Shown here in pieces: positions 25,684 to 34,231 of a stretch of 64,000 bases of DNA. The notes under the pieces are model-generated. The model did no database searches. It had not been told where the DNA came from and saw nothing but the letters and a program-made list of their open reading frames with translations. The translations under genes and the position numbers were made by a program. Origin of the DNA: Rhodococcoides corynebacterioides NBRC 14404 (GTDB taxonomy: Bacteria; Actinomycetota; Actinomycetes; Mycobacteriales; Mycobacteriaceae); assembly GCF_001894765.1 (NCBI RefSeq), contig NZ_BCWV01000007.1:180922-244921 (forward strand), written 5' to 3'. The first letter of the stretch is position 1, and every line of letters starts with the position of its first letter.

Positions 25684-25737
25684 GACGCGCTGCGACTATC
25701 GGGCGCGACGCGCTGCGACTATCGGGCGCGACGCGCC
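25684..25737. repeat. Short tandem repeat over the crp stop codon
   Basis: The 23-nt unit starting GACGCGCTGCGACTATCGGG occurs at 25684 and 25707, and a third partial copy begins at 25730. It spans the crp stop (25719-25721) and the gap between the convergent MBL and crp genes. A related word (CATCGGGCGCGACTGTCGGG) precedes it near 25660. Confidence 0.75.
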
Positions 25738-26393
25738 AGGCGCTCGGAGTCGGAGATCAGAACGCTCTTGCCCTCGAGGCGCAACCAACCCCGGTGTGCG
25801 AAGTCGGCCAGCGCCTTGTTGACGGTCTCGCGGGAGGCGCCGACGAGCTGCGCGATCTCCTCCTGCGTGAGGTCGTGCACCACGCGCAGGGAGCCGGCTT
25901 CCTGGGTGCCGAAACGCTGCGCGAGCTGCAGCAGTGCCTTGGCGACGCGACCGGGCACGTCGGTGAAGATCAGGTCGGCGAGGCTGTTGTTGGTGCGACG
26001 GAGGCGACGTGCGAGCACGCGGAGCAACTGCTCGGCGATCTCCGGACGCTGATCGATCCAGGCCTTCAGAGCGTCGCGGTCCATGCTCACGGCGCGGACC
26101 TCGGTGACCGTGGTGGCGGTGGACGTGCGCGGGCCCGGATCGAAGATGGACAGCTCGCCGAACATGTCGGACGGTCCCATGATCGTCAGGAGGTTCTCGC
26201 GGCCGTCCGGGGAGCGGCGGCCGAGCTTCACCTTGCCGCTCACGATGATGTAGAGGCGGTCCCCGGGCTCGCCCTCGTTGAAGACCACGTGTCCACGCGG
26301 AAAGTCGACGGGCTGCAGCTGCTTCGTGAGCGCCGACACCGCCGACGGCTCGACCCCTTGGAAGATGCCGGCCCGTGCCAGAACCTCGTCCAC
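25719..26393 (-). CDS. crp: cAMP receptor protein (CRP/GlxR-type global regulator)
   Basis: 224 residues. The cyclic-nucleotide-binding domain (~10-120) includes the phosphate-binding cassette [17 protein letters not shown]. The dimer helix follows (~115-140). The helix-turn-helix is [21 protein letters not shown] (~175-195). The C-terminus [10 protein letters not shown] is that of the mycobacterial Rv3676 group. It binds cAMP and TGTGA-N6-TCACA sites; two such palindromes are seen in this window (3847-3862 and 37751-37766). AAGGAG precedes the GTG start. Its stop lies inside a short tandem repeat. Confidence 0.96.
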   Translation of the reverse strand: MDEVLARAGIFQGVEPSAVSALTKQLQPVDFPRGHVVFNEGEPGDRLYIIVSGKVKLGRRSPDGRENLLTIMGPSDMFGELSIFDPGPRTSTATTVTEVRAVSMDRDALKAWIDQRPEIAEQLLRVLARRLRRTNNSLADLIFTDVPGRVAKALLQLAQRFGTQEAGSLRVVHDLTQEEIAQLVGASRETVNKALADFAHRGWLRLEGKSVLISDSERLARRAR

Positions 26394-26520
26394 GTGTGCT
26401 CCTTGCCGATCCGCGAATGACTGCGCCGTTCGTAGCCATCCGACTGCGTCCAGTCGTACCGGGAGGGAAGTCTACGTCGCTCGGGCGGTCGGGGAGTGAG
26501 CACGGCCACCCACGGGTGTG

Positions 26521-26793
26521 TCAGCTGGCGCGGCGCGCCCTGTCGTCGAGCATGGCGATGTCGTCGTCGGCGACCTCGCCGCCGCGCCGACGACGGGTCT
26601 TGAAGCGCGCGAGGGCGTGCGGGAAGCCCTCGGCCGCGAGCGTCGCCACCTCGGAGGAGCTGGCGGCGTCGAGGAACTCCTGCACTTCCTGCTCGCGGAC
26701 GCCGACGCGGTTGAGGCGGACCTCGAAGCGCTCCATGGCGAGCGCGAACAGCATCAGCAAGACCGGGAACAGCACCACAGCGAGAGCTTGCAT
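26521..26793 (-). CDS. Small membrane protein (Rv3675-type)
   Basis: 90 residues. One N-terminal transmembrane helix (ALAVVLFPVLLMLFALAM, ~3-20) is followed by a charged cytoplasmic tail with heptad-like spacing (VREQEVQEFLDAASSSEVATLAAEG) and a basic stretch KTRRRRGGEV. It stands upstream of crp on the same strand with a 127-bp gap, as Rv3675 does in M. tuberculosis. No functional motif is recognised. Confidence 0.8.
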   Translation of the reverse strand: MQALAVVLFPVLLMLFALAMERFEVRLNRVGVREQEVQEFLDAASSSEVATLAAEGFPHALARFKTRRRRGGEVADDDIAMLDDRARRAS

Positions 26794-26919
26794 ACCGAGG
26801 AGTAAACACTGCCTCGGTCACGGGGAGAACACGGTGGCGACCCGCCTCGGCCACGGCGGCGGGGTGGTCCGCCGGACGGATCGAGGGCTCTGTCGGAGCG
26901 TGTCCGTAGAGTCGTGGTC

Positions 26920-27687
26920 GTGCCCAGAACACCCGGAAACAGCCCTCACGTGGGTATTCGGTCGGAGACTCCGCTGGCGTTGACGCGCCGTGCCCGGCGG
27001 ATGTACCGACAGCTGGGCGAGGTGTTCCCGCATGTCTACTGTGAGCTGGACTTCACCACGCCGCTCGAGCTCGCGGTGGCGACGATCCTGTCGGCGCAGT
27101 GCACGGACAAGCGGGTGAACGAGACGACGCCCGCGTTGTTCGCCCGGTACCGCTCGGCGCGGGACTACGCGGAGGCGGACCGGACGGAACTCGAGGAGTA
27201 CATCCGCTCCACCGGCTTCTACCGGAACAAGGCGACGTCGCTGATCGGCCTGGGTCGGGAGCTGCTCGAGCGGTTCGACGGCGAGGTCCCGCCCCGCCTG
27301 AAGGACCTCGTCACCCTGCCGGGGATCGGTCGCAAGACGGCCAACGTCGTGCTCGGCAACGCGTTCGACGTCCCGGGGATCACCGTCGACACGCACTTCG
27401 GTCGGCTCGTGCGCCGATGGGAATGGACCGCCGAGGAAGATCCGGTCAAGGTCGAGCACGCGGTGGGTGCGTTGATTCCGAAGAAGGACTGGACGGTGCT
27501 CTCGCACCGCGTGATCTTCCACGGCCGCCGGGTCTGTCATGCCCGGACGCCCGCGTGCGGCGTCTGTCTGCTCGCTCCGCTGTGTCCCGCCAACGGCACC
27601 GGGCCCACGGACGCGCGCAAGGCCGCCGCCCTGGTGCGCGGTCCCGAGACCGACCACATTCTCGCGTTGGCCGGTGTGGAGCGGTGA
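26920..27687 (+). CDS. nth: Endonuclease III (DNA glycosylase/AP lyase)
   Basis: 255 residues. The helix-hairpin-helix [14 protein letters not shown] carries the catalytic Lys, VDTHFGRL the catalytic Asp, and [17 protein letters not shown] (C-x6-C-x2-C-x5-C) ligates a 4Fe-4S cluster. It removes oxidised pyrimidines and cuts abasic sites. TAGAGT (26907-26912) ends 7 nt before GTG 26920, so a leaderless start there is preferred to GTG 26914. First gene of a four-gene operon (nth, thioredoxin, Nudix, marP) whose junctions are all 4-bp GTGA overlaps. Confidence 0.95.
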   Translation: MPRTPGNSPHVGIRSETPLALTRRARRMYRQLGEVFPHVYCELDFTTPLELAVATILSAQCTDKRVNETTPALFARYRSARDYAEADRTELEEYIRSTGFYRNKATSLIGLGRELLERFDGEVPPRLKDLVTLPGIGRKTANVVLGNAFDVPGITVDTHFGRLVRRWEWTAEEDPVKVEHAVGALIPKKDWTVLSHRVIFHGRRVCHARTPACGVCLLAPLCPANGTGPTDARKAAALVRGPETDHILALAGVER

Positions 27688-28352
27688 GACCGTCGTCGGC
27701 CGCTCGGTGGTCGCTCGCTGCGCTCGTGGTGGTGATCGCGTTGATCGTCGCCATCTGGCCTCGCGACGACGACGTGTCGACGCCGGGCAGCTTCGCCGAG
27801 TACCGCGACCGGGCGGGCACCACCGCCACCGGTGACGCGCCGACCGTCGACCTCGGCGCCGAGCGGGCCGCGGCGGGTCTCGCGGAGTGTCCGCGGCCGG
27901 CCGATGGTGGTGCCGCGGAATCCACCGGCCCGCTGGCCGGCCTGCAGGTGACGTGCCTCGCGGACGGCGCACCGATCGATCTCGGGCGCGCGGTGGCCGG
28001 TCGGCCCGTCGTGCTCAATCTGTGGGCGCACTGGTGCGAACCGTGCGCCGAGGAACTGCCGTATCTGCAGCAGTACGCGGCGCGCGCCGGTGATGCGGTT
28101 ACCGTTCTGACGGTGCACGAGGATCCGCAGCAGGGCAGCGCGCTTGCCCGACTCACCGACTACGGCGTTCGCCTCCCCGGCGTGCAGGACGGCGGCAAGT
28201 CCGTGGCCGCGGCGGTGGGCGCGCCGGCGGTGCTGCCGGTGTCCGTGCTGCTGGACCCGTCCGGCGACGTCGCCGCCGTGCTGCCGCAACCGTTCCGGTC
28301 GGTCGAGGAGATCGCCGAGGCGGTCCGCACCCGACTGGGGGTGACCACGTGA
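27684..28352 (+). CDS. Membrane-anchored thioredoxin/TlpA-like protein (Rv3673c-type)
   Basis: 222 residues. An N-terminal signal anchor ([15 protein letters not shown], ~9-24) is followed by a low-complexity linker. The thioredoxin-fold domain holds the redox centre [10 protein letters not shown]. Two further cysteines in the linker (AECPRP and VTCLAD) may form a structural disulphide. TlpA/ResA-like proteins reduce or exchange disulphides outside the cytoplasmic membrane. Genes on both sides overlap by 4 bp, linking it with MarP, itself a disulphide-containing periplasmic protease. Confidence 0.87.
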   Translation: MRPSSAARWSLAALVVVIALIVAIWPRDDDVSTPGSFAEYRDRAGTTATGDAPTVDLGAERAAAGLAECPRPADGGAAESTGPLAGLQVTCLADGAPIDLGRAVAGRPVVLNLWAHWCEPCAEELPYLQQYAARAGDAVTVLTVHEDPQQGSALARLTDYGVRLPGVQDGGKSVAAAVGAPAVLPVSVLLDPSGDVAAVLPQPFRSVEEIAEAVRTRLGVTT

Positions 28353-29029
28353 GCGGGCCGTCGTGGCTGCAGGGTCTCGTCGATGCCGGATCGATGGCGC
28401 AGCACCCGGACAATCCGATCACCCGGCTGCAGACACCGCCGGATGCGGACGGTCGGCCTGCTGCCGTGCTGGTGCTGTTCGGCGGTGACCCCGCCGCGGA
28501 CTCCCTGCCCGACGACGCGACGGTCCTGCTGACGCAACGGGCGTCCTCGCTGCGCCAGCACAGCGGTCAGGTCGCGTTTCCAGGCGGAGCCGCGGACCCG
28601 GGCGACGGCGGCGCCGTGGGGACGGCCCTCCGCGAGGCCGCGGAGGAGACCGGCCTCGATGCCGACGGGGTCGATCCACTCGCGACGTTCGACCCGATCT
28701 TCGTGCCGCCGTCGAGATTCGAGGTCACGCCGGTGCTGGCCTACTGGCGTCGGCCCGGGCCGGTCCGGGTGATCGACACGGCCGAGGTGGCGCGGGTCGA
28801 GGCGGTACCGCTGCGCGAGTTGCTGGATCCGGCTCGTCGATTCGTCGTCCGGCATCCGCTGGGCTACCGGGGACCGGCGTTCGACGTGCGCGGCATGTTG
28901 GTGTGGGGATTCACCGCCGGCGTGCTGGCGGGCATTCTCGACACGGCCGGATGGACCGTCCCCTGGGACACCGCGGACGTGCGAGATCTCGAGACCGCCC
29001 TGGCCGCCGCGGGATCGGAGCTGCTGTGA
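28349..29029 (+). CDS. Nudix hydrolase, CoA-pyrophosphatase-like (Rv3672c-type)
   Basis: 226 residues. The Nudix box is GGAADPGDGGAVGTALREAA followed by EETGL (G-x5-E-like start with REAxEExG core). The preceding LLTQRASSLRQHSGQVAFPGG is the extra motif of CoA diphosphatases (NUDT7/YeaB group), which cleave CoA and acyl-CoA to 4'-phosphopantetheine and 3',5'-ADP. No signal peptide. GTG start overlaps the previous stop. Third gene of the nth operon. Confidence 0.9.
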   Translation: MSGPSWLQGLVDAGSMAQHPDNPITRLQTPPDADGRPAAVLVLFGGDPAADSLPDDATVLLTQRASSLRQHSGQVAFPGGAADPGDGGAVGTALREAAEETGLDADGVDPLATFDPIFVPPSRFEVTPVLAYWRRPGPVRVIDTAEVARVEAVPLRELLDPARRFVVRHPLGYRGPAFDVRGMLVWGFTAGVLAGILDTAGWTVPWDTADVRDLETALAAAGSELL

Positions 29030-30222
29030 CGGTCACCGGATCGACGTGGCTCGACATCGTCGTCGTGCTGGTCGCCGTGCTCGCGGCGTCCTCGGGGTGG
29101 CGCCAGGGCGCCGTCGCGTCGGCCTTCGCCTTCCTGGGCGTCGTCATCGGCGCGGTGGCGGGCATCCTGCTGGCCCCGAAGGTGCTGGTCCACGTCGAGG
29201 AACCTCGCCTGCGCATTCTCGCCGGTATCGGGCTCATCGTGGTCGTGGTCGTCGTCGGCGAGATCGCCGGCATGGTGCTGGGGCGCGCGCTGCGCAGCGG
29301 CATCCACAGTCCGGTGGCCCGCGGCGTGGACAGCGTGATCGGCGCCGGTTTGCAGGCCGTGGCGGTACTGGTGGCTGCATGGCTGCTCGCGGTGCCCCTG
29401 ACGGCCACCTCGCAACCGCAGATCGCCGCCGCGGTCCGCGGGTCGGCGGTGCTCGGCGCGGTGGACCGACTCGCGCCGGACTGGGTGCGCGAGATTCCCA
29501 ACGACTTCTCCGCGCTGCTCGACACCTCAGGACTGCCCGACGTCATCGGCCCCTTCGGGCGCACCCCGGTCGCGGACGTGGGCCCGCCCGACCCGAGCGT
29601 CGCGCAGTCGCCGGTGGCCGCCGACGTCGCGGACAGCGTCCTGCGGGTTCGCGGGATCGCGCAGAGTTGCCAGCGCGCGCTGGAGGGCTCCGGGTTCGTC
29701 ATCGGACCCGAACGGCTCATCACCAACGCCCACGTCGTGGCAGGGACGTCGTCGGTCGCCGTCGACACGCAGGACGGTCCGCTCGACGCGAACGTCGTGC
29801 TGTTCGATCCGTCCATCGACGTCGCGGTCCTCGCCGTGCCCGGTCTGCGCGCGGACGTCCTGCAGTTCGCCCCCGAGCGCGCGCAGTCCGGGACCGACGC
29901 CGTCGTGCTCGGCTACCCGGGCGGCGGCCCGTACACGGCGTCGCCCGCGCGCGTGCGCGAGACGTTGAACTTGTCGGGCCCGGACATCTATCGCACGGGC
30001 ACCGTCGAACGCGAGGTGTACACGGTGCGCGGGTCGATCCGGCAGGGCAACTCGGGCGGTCCGTTGATGAGCACGGACGGTCTGGTTCTGGGCGTCGTGT
30101 TCGGTGCGGCGGTGGACGATCCGGATACCGGATTCGTGCTCACGGCAGCGGAAGTCGCCGAAGAGGTCGCTCTGGGCCTGCAGAACGGGAACGCCGTCGG
30201 AACCGGCGCCTGTGTCGTCTGA
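29026..30222 (+). CDS. marP: Membrane serine protease MarP (acid-resistance protease)
   Basis: 398 residues. The N-terminal ~150 residues form a CvpA-like four-helix membrane domain. The periplasmic chymotrypsin-like domain has His236 (TNAHVV), Asp265 (SIDVAVL) and Ser343 (GNSGGPL), almost the numbering I recall for M. tuberculosis MarP (235, 264, 343). Cys in SCQRAL and the C-terminal GACVV could form the redox-sensitive disulphide described for MarP. In mycobacteria it is needed for pH homeostasis in acid. GTG start overlaps the Nudix stop. Last gene of the operon. Confidence 0.93.
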   Translation: MTVTGSTWLDIVVVLVAVLAASSGWRQGAVASAFAFLGVVIGAVAGILLAPKVLVHVEEPRLRILAGIGLIVVVVVVGEIAGMVLGRALRSGIHSPVARGVDSVIGAGLQAVAVLVAAWLLAVPLTATSQPQIAAAVRGSAVLGAVDRLAPDWVREIPNDFSALLDTSGLPDVIGPFGRTPVADVGPPDPSVAQSPVAADVADSVLRVRGIAQSCQRALEGSGFVIGPERLITNAHVVAGTSSVAVDTQDGPLDANVVLFDPSIDVAVLAVPGLRADVLQFAPERAQSGTDAVVLGYPGGGPYTASPARVRETLNLSGPDIYRTGTVEREVYTVRGSIRQGNSGGPLMSTDGLVLGVVFGAAVDDPDTGFVLTAAEVAEEVALGLQNGNAVGTGACVV

Positions 30223-30242
30223 GGATCGTGCGACGGAGGTGC

Positions 30243-30262
30243 CGCGGGGAGCGTTCCCCGCG
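30243..30262 (+). terminator. Hairpin after marP
   Basis: CGCGGGGA (30243-30250) and TCCCCGCG (30255-30262) form a perfect 8-bp stem with a GCGT loop 20 nt after the stop. No T run, so termination would be weak. Confidence 0.45.
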
Positions 30263-30372
30263 TACGGTGGCGACGTGGGTCCGCACTGTCGGGGGTGGCC
30301 GGACTCGTCCGTCGGTGCGAGCTGACACCGATGTTCCGTCGGCGGATCGTCCCCCGGGGAGGTGAGGCACGC

Positions 30373-31491
30373 ATGACACGCCGTGCCGACCGGCGTCTCC
30401 GGCCGGAGCGCGAATCGCATTTCGACACACGCTCCAAGGGAGTCATCTTCAGCGCCGGCGGTGCGCTGCCGCTGTTGCTGATCGCGGTGCTCGAACCGAC
30501 GTTCCTCCGCCCCGGCACCCTGCCGATTCTGGTCGGCATCGTCGTCTTCACCGTCGTGACCGTGGGTTTCACCGTGCGGGTGGGCACGTTGACCGACCGT
30601 CAATTCACCGTGCTCGGATCCGGCGGCATGCTCGGGGTGGCCGTGTGCGCGTTCCTCATCGCGGACCCGTCGGGCGCGCGTGCCGTCACCGCCATGCTCG
30701 CGGTCGTGCCGGCGCTTGCGGCGTCGGGATCGCCTCGCCGGGTCACGCTGTCCCTGACCGGTGCCGCGGTGATTCTCGCCGTCGCGCTGAGCATCAACGG
30801 TGCCGAGGGAGTGGTCCGCTACGTCGCGGCGGGCGCCGCGGTCACCACCGTGATCGTGCCGGCGTTGCTCATCGCCGCGATGCGAACGTCCCTGGAATCG
30901 GTCACCGAGCGACTCGAGACTCTCGCCAACACCGATCCCCTCACCGGTCTGTTGAATCGTCGCGGCATGCTGCCGAAGGTGGAGGCGCTCCTCGCCCGAG
31001 CATGCCTCGCGCAGAAGGCCGTCGTGGTCTCGCTCGTCGACGTCGACCACTTCAAGGCCGTCAACGACACCCGTGGCCACGCCGCGGGTGACGACGTGCT
31101 GACGACCGTCGCGGAGGCGATCGCGCGACAGGTGCCGTCCGACGCCGTCGTCGCCCGGCTCGGTGGTGAGGAGTTCCTGGTCCTGCGGGTGGCCGCCACG
31201 GTGACCGGACTCGAGGAGCACATTCTCGAGGCCGTGCGCTCGTCCTGCGACGTGACCGTCAGTATCGGCGTCGCTCAGGCCGACGTGCGGCCCGGCTCGG
31301 CAGATGCGGTGGTCGATGTCGAGACCACGCTGGACCGCCTGACCTACGCCGCGGACCGCGCGCTGTACACCGCGAAGACCTCCGGCCGGGACCGCGTCGC
31401 CTTCGCCCTGGAGGACCCGGTGGAGTGGCCGCTCGGCGGAATCTCGTCCCGGCGCGATCGCCTCGAGGTGTTGCGGCGAGGGGCGTCGTGA
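30373..31491 (+). CDS. Membrane diguanylate cyclase (GGDEF)
   Basis: 372 residues. About six transmembrane helices occupy residues ~20-175. The GGDEF domain follows: DPLTGLLNRRGM, VDVDHFKAVNDTRGHAAGDDVL and the active-site GGEEF at 264-268. It should make c-di-GMP from two GTP. The RxxD inhibitory site expected just upstream is not apparent (the sequence is VPSDAVVARLGG), so feedback control may be lost. GGGGAGGTGAGG (30356-30367) supports ATG 30373; a frame extending upstream lacks such a site. Inserted between marP and ephE relative to the mycobacterial order. Confidence 0.88.
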   Translation: MTRRADRRLRPERESHFDTRSKGVIFSAGGALPLLLIAVLEPTFLRPGTLPILVGIVVFTVVTVGFTVRVGTLTDRQFTVLGSGGMLGVAVCAFLIADPSGARAVTAMLAVVPALAASGSPRRVTLSLTGAAVILAVALSINGAEGVVRYVAAGAAVTTVIVPALLIAAMRTSLESVTERLETLANTDPLTGLLNRRGMLPKVEALLARACLAQKAVVVSLVDVDHFKAVNDTRGHAAGDDVLTTVAEAIARQVPSDAVVARLGGEEFLVLRVAATVTGLEEHILEAVRSSCDVTVSIGVAQADVRPGSADAVVDVETTLDRLTYAADRALYTAKTSGRDRVAFALEDPVEWPLGGISSRRDRLEVLRRGAS

Positions 31492-31534
31492 CGGCCGGCC
31501 GGCCGGTCGTCGTCGCCGACAGAACGGAGTCCGT

Positions 31535-32575
31535 GTGACCCACCGCGTGTTCGACCCCCGGGACGATGCGGACACCCGCGCGGCCGAGGTACTGATGAAC
31601 GACGAGTCGACCACCGTGATCGACACGACGGCCGAGCAGGCACTCTCGCTCGGAGCACTCCTGCCCACACCCGTCGCGGGTCCGGACGAGCCCGTGCGGT
31701 GGGTGCACTATCCGTGGCGGCGCTCGCTGGTCCGGGTCCTCGGCCCGATCGGCTTCCGACGCCTGCGGCTCGACCGCAACCGGGACAAGCTCACACTCGA
31801 CGAGCAGGCCCGCGCCCTCGACCTCCGGATCGGTGTCGTCGGGCTCAGCGTCGGTCATGCGGTGGCGCACACCCTCGCGCTCGAGGGACTGTGCGGGGAG
31901 CTGCGGCTGGCCGATTTCGACGAACTCGACCTGTCGAACCTCAACCGCGTCCCGGCCACGGTGTTCGACCTCGGCGTGAACAAGTCGGTCGTCGCTGCGC
32001 GGCGGATCGCCGAGGTGGACCCGTATCTCACGGTGCGCACCTTCCCGACGGGAGTGGACGAAGCCGTGATCGACGACTTCCTGGACGGCCTCGACCTCGT
32101 CATCGAGGAATGCGATTCCGTCGCGGCGAAGTTCCTCGTGCGCGAGCACGCTCGTCGGCGGGGCATCCCGGTGATCATGGAGACCAGCGACGGCGGGGTC
32201 CTCGACGTCGAACGGTTCGATCTCGACGGCGCCCGCCCGTTCTTCCACGGCCTGCTCGGCGATCTCGACCTCGCGGGACTCGCGTCGTTGTCCGCGGAGG
32301 ACCGCGCTCGCCTCGCACCCCGCATCCTGGGCGCCGAGTCGATCACGCCGCGCATGGCGGCGTCGCTGCCGCACATCGGCACGTCGTTGTCGACGTGGCC
32401 TCAGCTGGCGGGCGACGTGGCGCTCGGCGGTGCGTCGGTGGCTGCCGCGGTCCGGGCCTTCGTGCGGGGCGAGGCGCCGCCGTCGGGTCGACTGCGGGTC
32501 GGTCTCGACGCGGCGGTGGCCCACCTCGAGGACCCCCTCACGAGCGGCGGAGATTCTCCAGCAGCAACTCGGTGA
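31535..32575 (+). CDS. ThiF/E1-like protein, apparently lacking a nitroreductase domain
   Basis: 346 residues. The Rossmann-type segment LRIGVVGLSVGHAVAHTLAL and the following ADFDELDLSNLNRVP are those of ThiF/MoeB adenylyltransferases. The nearest architecture I know is the Rv1355c (MoeY) family, about 715 residues with a C-terminal nitroreductase domain; here the chain ends after the ThiF part and runs into a convergent gene (38-bp overlap). The glycine motif is GLSVGH instead of GxGxxG. It follows the GGDEF gene by 43 bp and may share its transcript. Activity cannot be predicted. Confidence 0.65.
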   Translation: MTHRVFDPRDDADTRAAEVLMNDESTTVIDTTAEQALSLGALLPTPVAGPDEPVRWVHYPWRRSLVRVLGPIGFRRLRLDRNRDKLTLDEQARALDLRIGVVGLSVGHAVAHTLALEGLCGELRLADFDELDLSNLNRVPATVFDLGVNKSVVAARRIAEVDPYLTVRTFPTGVDEAVIDDFLDGLDLVIEECDSVAAKFLVREHARRRGIPVIMETSDGGVLDVERFDLDGARPFFHGLLGDLDLAGLASLSAEDRARLAPRILGAESITPRMAASLPHIGTSLSTWPQLAGDVALGGASVAAAVRAFVRGEAPPSGRLRVGLDAAVAHLEDPLTSGGDSPAATR

Positions 32576-33482
32576 CGCGCTCCGGCTCTTCGTGGTGCAC
32601 GTAGTGGCCGACGCCGGGGAGTTCGTGCGTCGTGATGCGAGGAGCCCAGTGGGCGTCGCGGCGGGCGGTGCGGCTCACGACGTACGGGTCGGCGCCGCCG
32701 AGGATCTGCAGTGCCGGCAGGTCCAGAACGGTGTCGACGACGGACGCGAACCGGCGCCCGTCCGGTCGGAACTGGCTCCGGAAGGCCCAGCGCTGGTACT
32801 CCAGCGTGCTGTGGGCGACCCCCGGCACGAGGATGGCCCGCCGCATGACGTCCACCGTCGTCGGGAAATCCGGCGAGCCCTGCCACCTCTCCGACGAGCG
32901 CTCGCGAACCAACCGTTCCACCTCCGCGCCGTCCTGCGCGGTGAGGGCGCGTTCCGGGACGCGGGGGAGTTGATACCGCAGGAAGGTGGGCAGCAGCGCG
33001 CGTCGCTGTCCGCGGTCACGCACGGCCGCGCGGCGCAGCGCCAGGGGATGCGGGGACGCGAGCAGGGCGATGCTGCGGACCGATCGGGGATGCAGCGCCG
33101 CCGTGGCCCAGCAGACCAACCCACCGTCGGCGTGACCGACGATGTGGGCGTCGGTGTGGCCGAGCGCGCGGATCAATCCGGCGATGTCGCCCGCGAGGGT
33201 CCAGCCGTCGTACCCGCGCGGTGGCTTGTCGGTGTCCCCGTAGCCCCGTAGGTCGACGGCGACGGCGTGATAGCCGGCGGCGCCGAGGTCGACCACCTGC
33301 GCGCGCCAGGAGCACCAGAGGTCGGCGAACCCGTGGACGAGCAGGACCAGTTCGGGCGTGGGGTCGTCGATCGACCGGTCGGGGACGATCTCCGCGACGT
33401 GGAACTTGATGCCGTTGGCCCGCACGTCGCGGTGACGCCACGGTCCCGGAAGTCGAACCGTGGCGGGATCCGGTGCGGGCAC
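32538..33482 (-). CDS. Alpha/beta-hydrolase, EphE-type
   Basis: 314 residues from GTG 33482. Fold motifs: oxyanion-hole HGFADLWCSW, VDLRGYGDTDKPPRGYDGW, the elbow VGHADGGLVCW, cap domain, acid near GGADPYV and the base His in GVGHYVHHEEP. It resembles the epoxide hydrolases placed at this site in mycobacteria (EphE, Rv3670). In classical epoxide hydrolases the elbow is GHDWGG with Asp as nucleophile; here that position is Ala and the next residue is Asp, so catalysis may be altered. It starts 8 nt after the stop of the membrane protein upstream and forms an operon with it. Confidence 0.82.
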   Translation of the reverse strand: MPAPDPATVRLPGPWRHRDVRANGIKFHVAEIVPDRSIDDPTPELVLLVHGFADLWCSWRAQVVDLGAAGYHAVAVDLRGYGDTDKPPRGYDGWTLAGDIAGLIRALGHTDAHIVGHADGGLVCWATAALHPRSVRSIALLASPHPLALRRAAVRDRGQRRALLPTFLRYQLPRVPERALTAQDGAEVERLVRERSSERWQGSPDFPTTVDVMRRAILVPGVAHSTLEYQRWAFRSQFRPDGRRFASVVDTVLDLPALQILGGADPYVVSRTARRDAHWAPRITTHELPGVGHYVHHEEPERVTELLLENLRRS

Positions 33483-33490
33483 CGCCGGCG

Positions 33491-34012
33491 TCAGCGGGTG
33501 AGCGGGGCGCGAACGTCCTTCGCTGCCAGTTCGGGAGCGTCGGAGCCGCGCTGACCCGGGATCACGGTCGCGGTGGCCTTGAGCGAGTCGATGGTCTTCT
33601 CGGGCTTGCGCAGCTTCTTCACCCGCAGGTAGCCGAGAAAGGCGAGCAGCGCGGTGATGGCCACCATGATCAGGAAGACGATGAGGAACGCGAGCCACCG
33701 CACGACCCAGGTGTTGAGGAGCTCCGCCAGGAAGAAGAAGAAGAAGAACGAGCTGAAGATCAGCACGGCGAGGGCCAGCACGAACAGGACGCTGCCCTGC
33801 AGGCCCTTCTTGATCTCGCCCGTGACCTCGGCCTTGGCCAACTCGACCTCGGCGCGCACCAGCGTCGAGACCTGGGTGGTGGCGTCCTTGACCAGTGCTC
33901 CGATGCTGGCGGTGGCCGGGTTCGACCGACTGTCGACGTCCGTGAGCGGAATGGAGGACACGCCGGCCGGAACGGTGGTGTCGGCGTGGGAGTTGCCTCG
34001 GCTGCTGCTCAC
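33491..34012 (-). CDS. Phage-holin-3-6-family membrane protein (Rv3669-type)
   Basis: 173 residues. An amphipathic N-terminal part (ASIGALVKDATTQVSTLVRAEVELAKAEV) is followed by two transmembrane helices (~73-96 and ~104-128) and a basic cytoplasmic tail. The first helix holds six consecutive Phe (FSSFFFFFFLAELL) from a (TTC)6 run. This layout is that of the actinobacterial Phage_holin_3_6 family, which despite the name is chromosomal and of unknown role. Transcribed with the EphE-type gene. GTG start. Confidence 0.82.
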   Translation of the reverse strand: MSSSRGNSHADTTVPAGVSSIPLTDVDSRSNPATASIGALVKDATTQVSTLVRAEVELAKAEVTGEIKKGLQGSVLFVLALAVLIFSSFFFFFFLAELLNTWVVRWLAFLIVFLIMVAITALLAFLGYLRVKKLRKPEKTIDSLKATATVIPGQRGSDAPELAAKDVRAPLTR

Positions 34013-34231
34013 GTGTTGTCCCCTTCGACGTTCTCTCGTCTCGCGTGCCGTCCGGCACGCCCGATGGGATCCATACCCCGTCGGGGCTCACCCTATCTTC
34101 CCCGAGTCCCACCGACCGCGCGCAGCGGGATTCGGTCCGCCCGAGCGAGCACTCGGGTATTTTTTCCCGGGTCGACCCGCCCCGGTCGGGTCTTCTCGTA
34201 CTTCCGATCTCCATGCCGCAGGAGCACACAC

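Noticed and set aside
33491..34012. A true phage holin or prophage remnant
   Set aside because: The family name is misleading; the gene sits in a conserved chromosomal operon and no phage genes are near.
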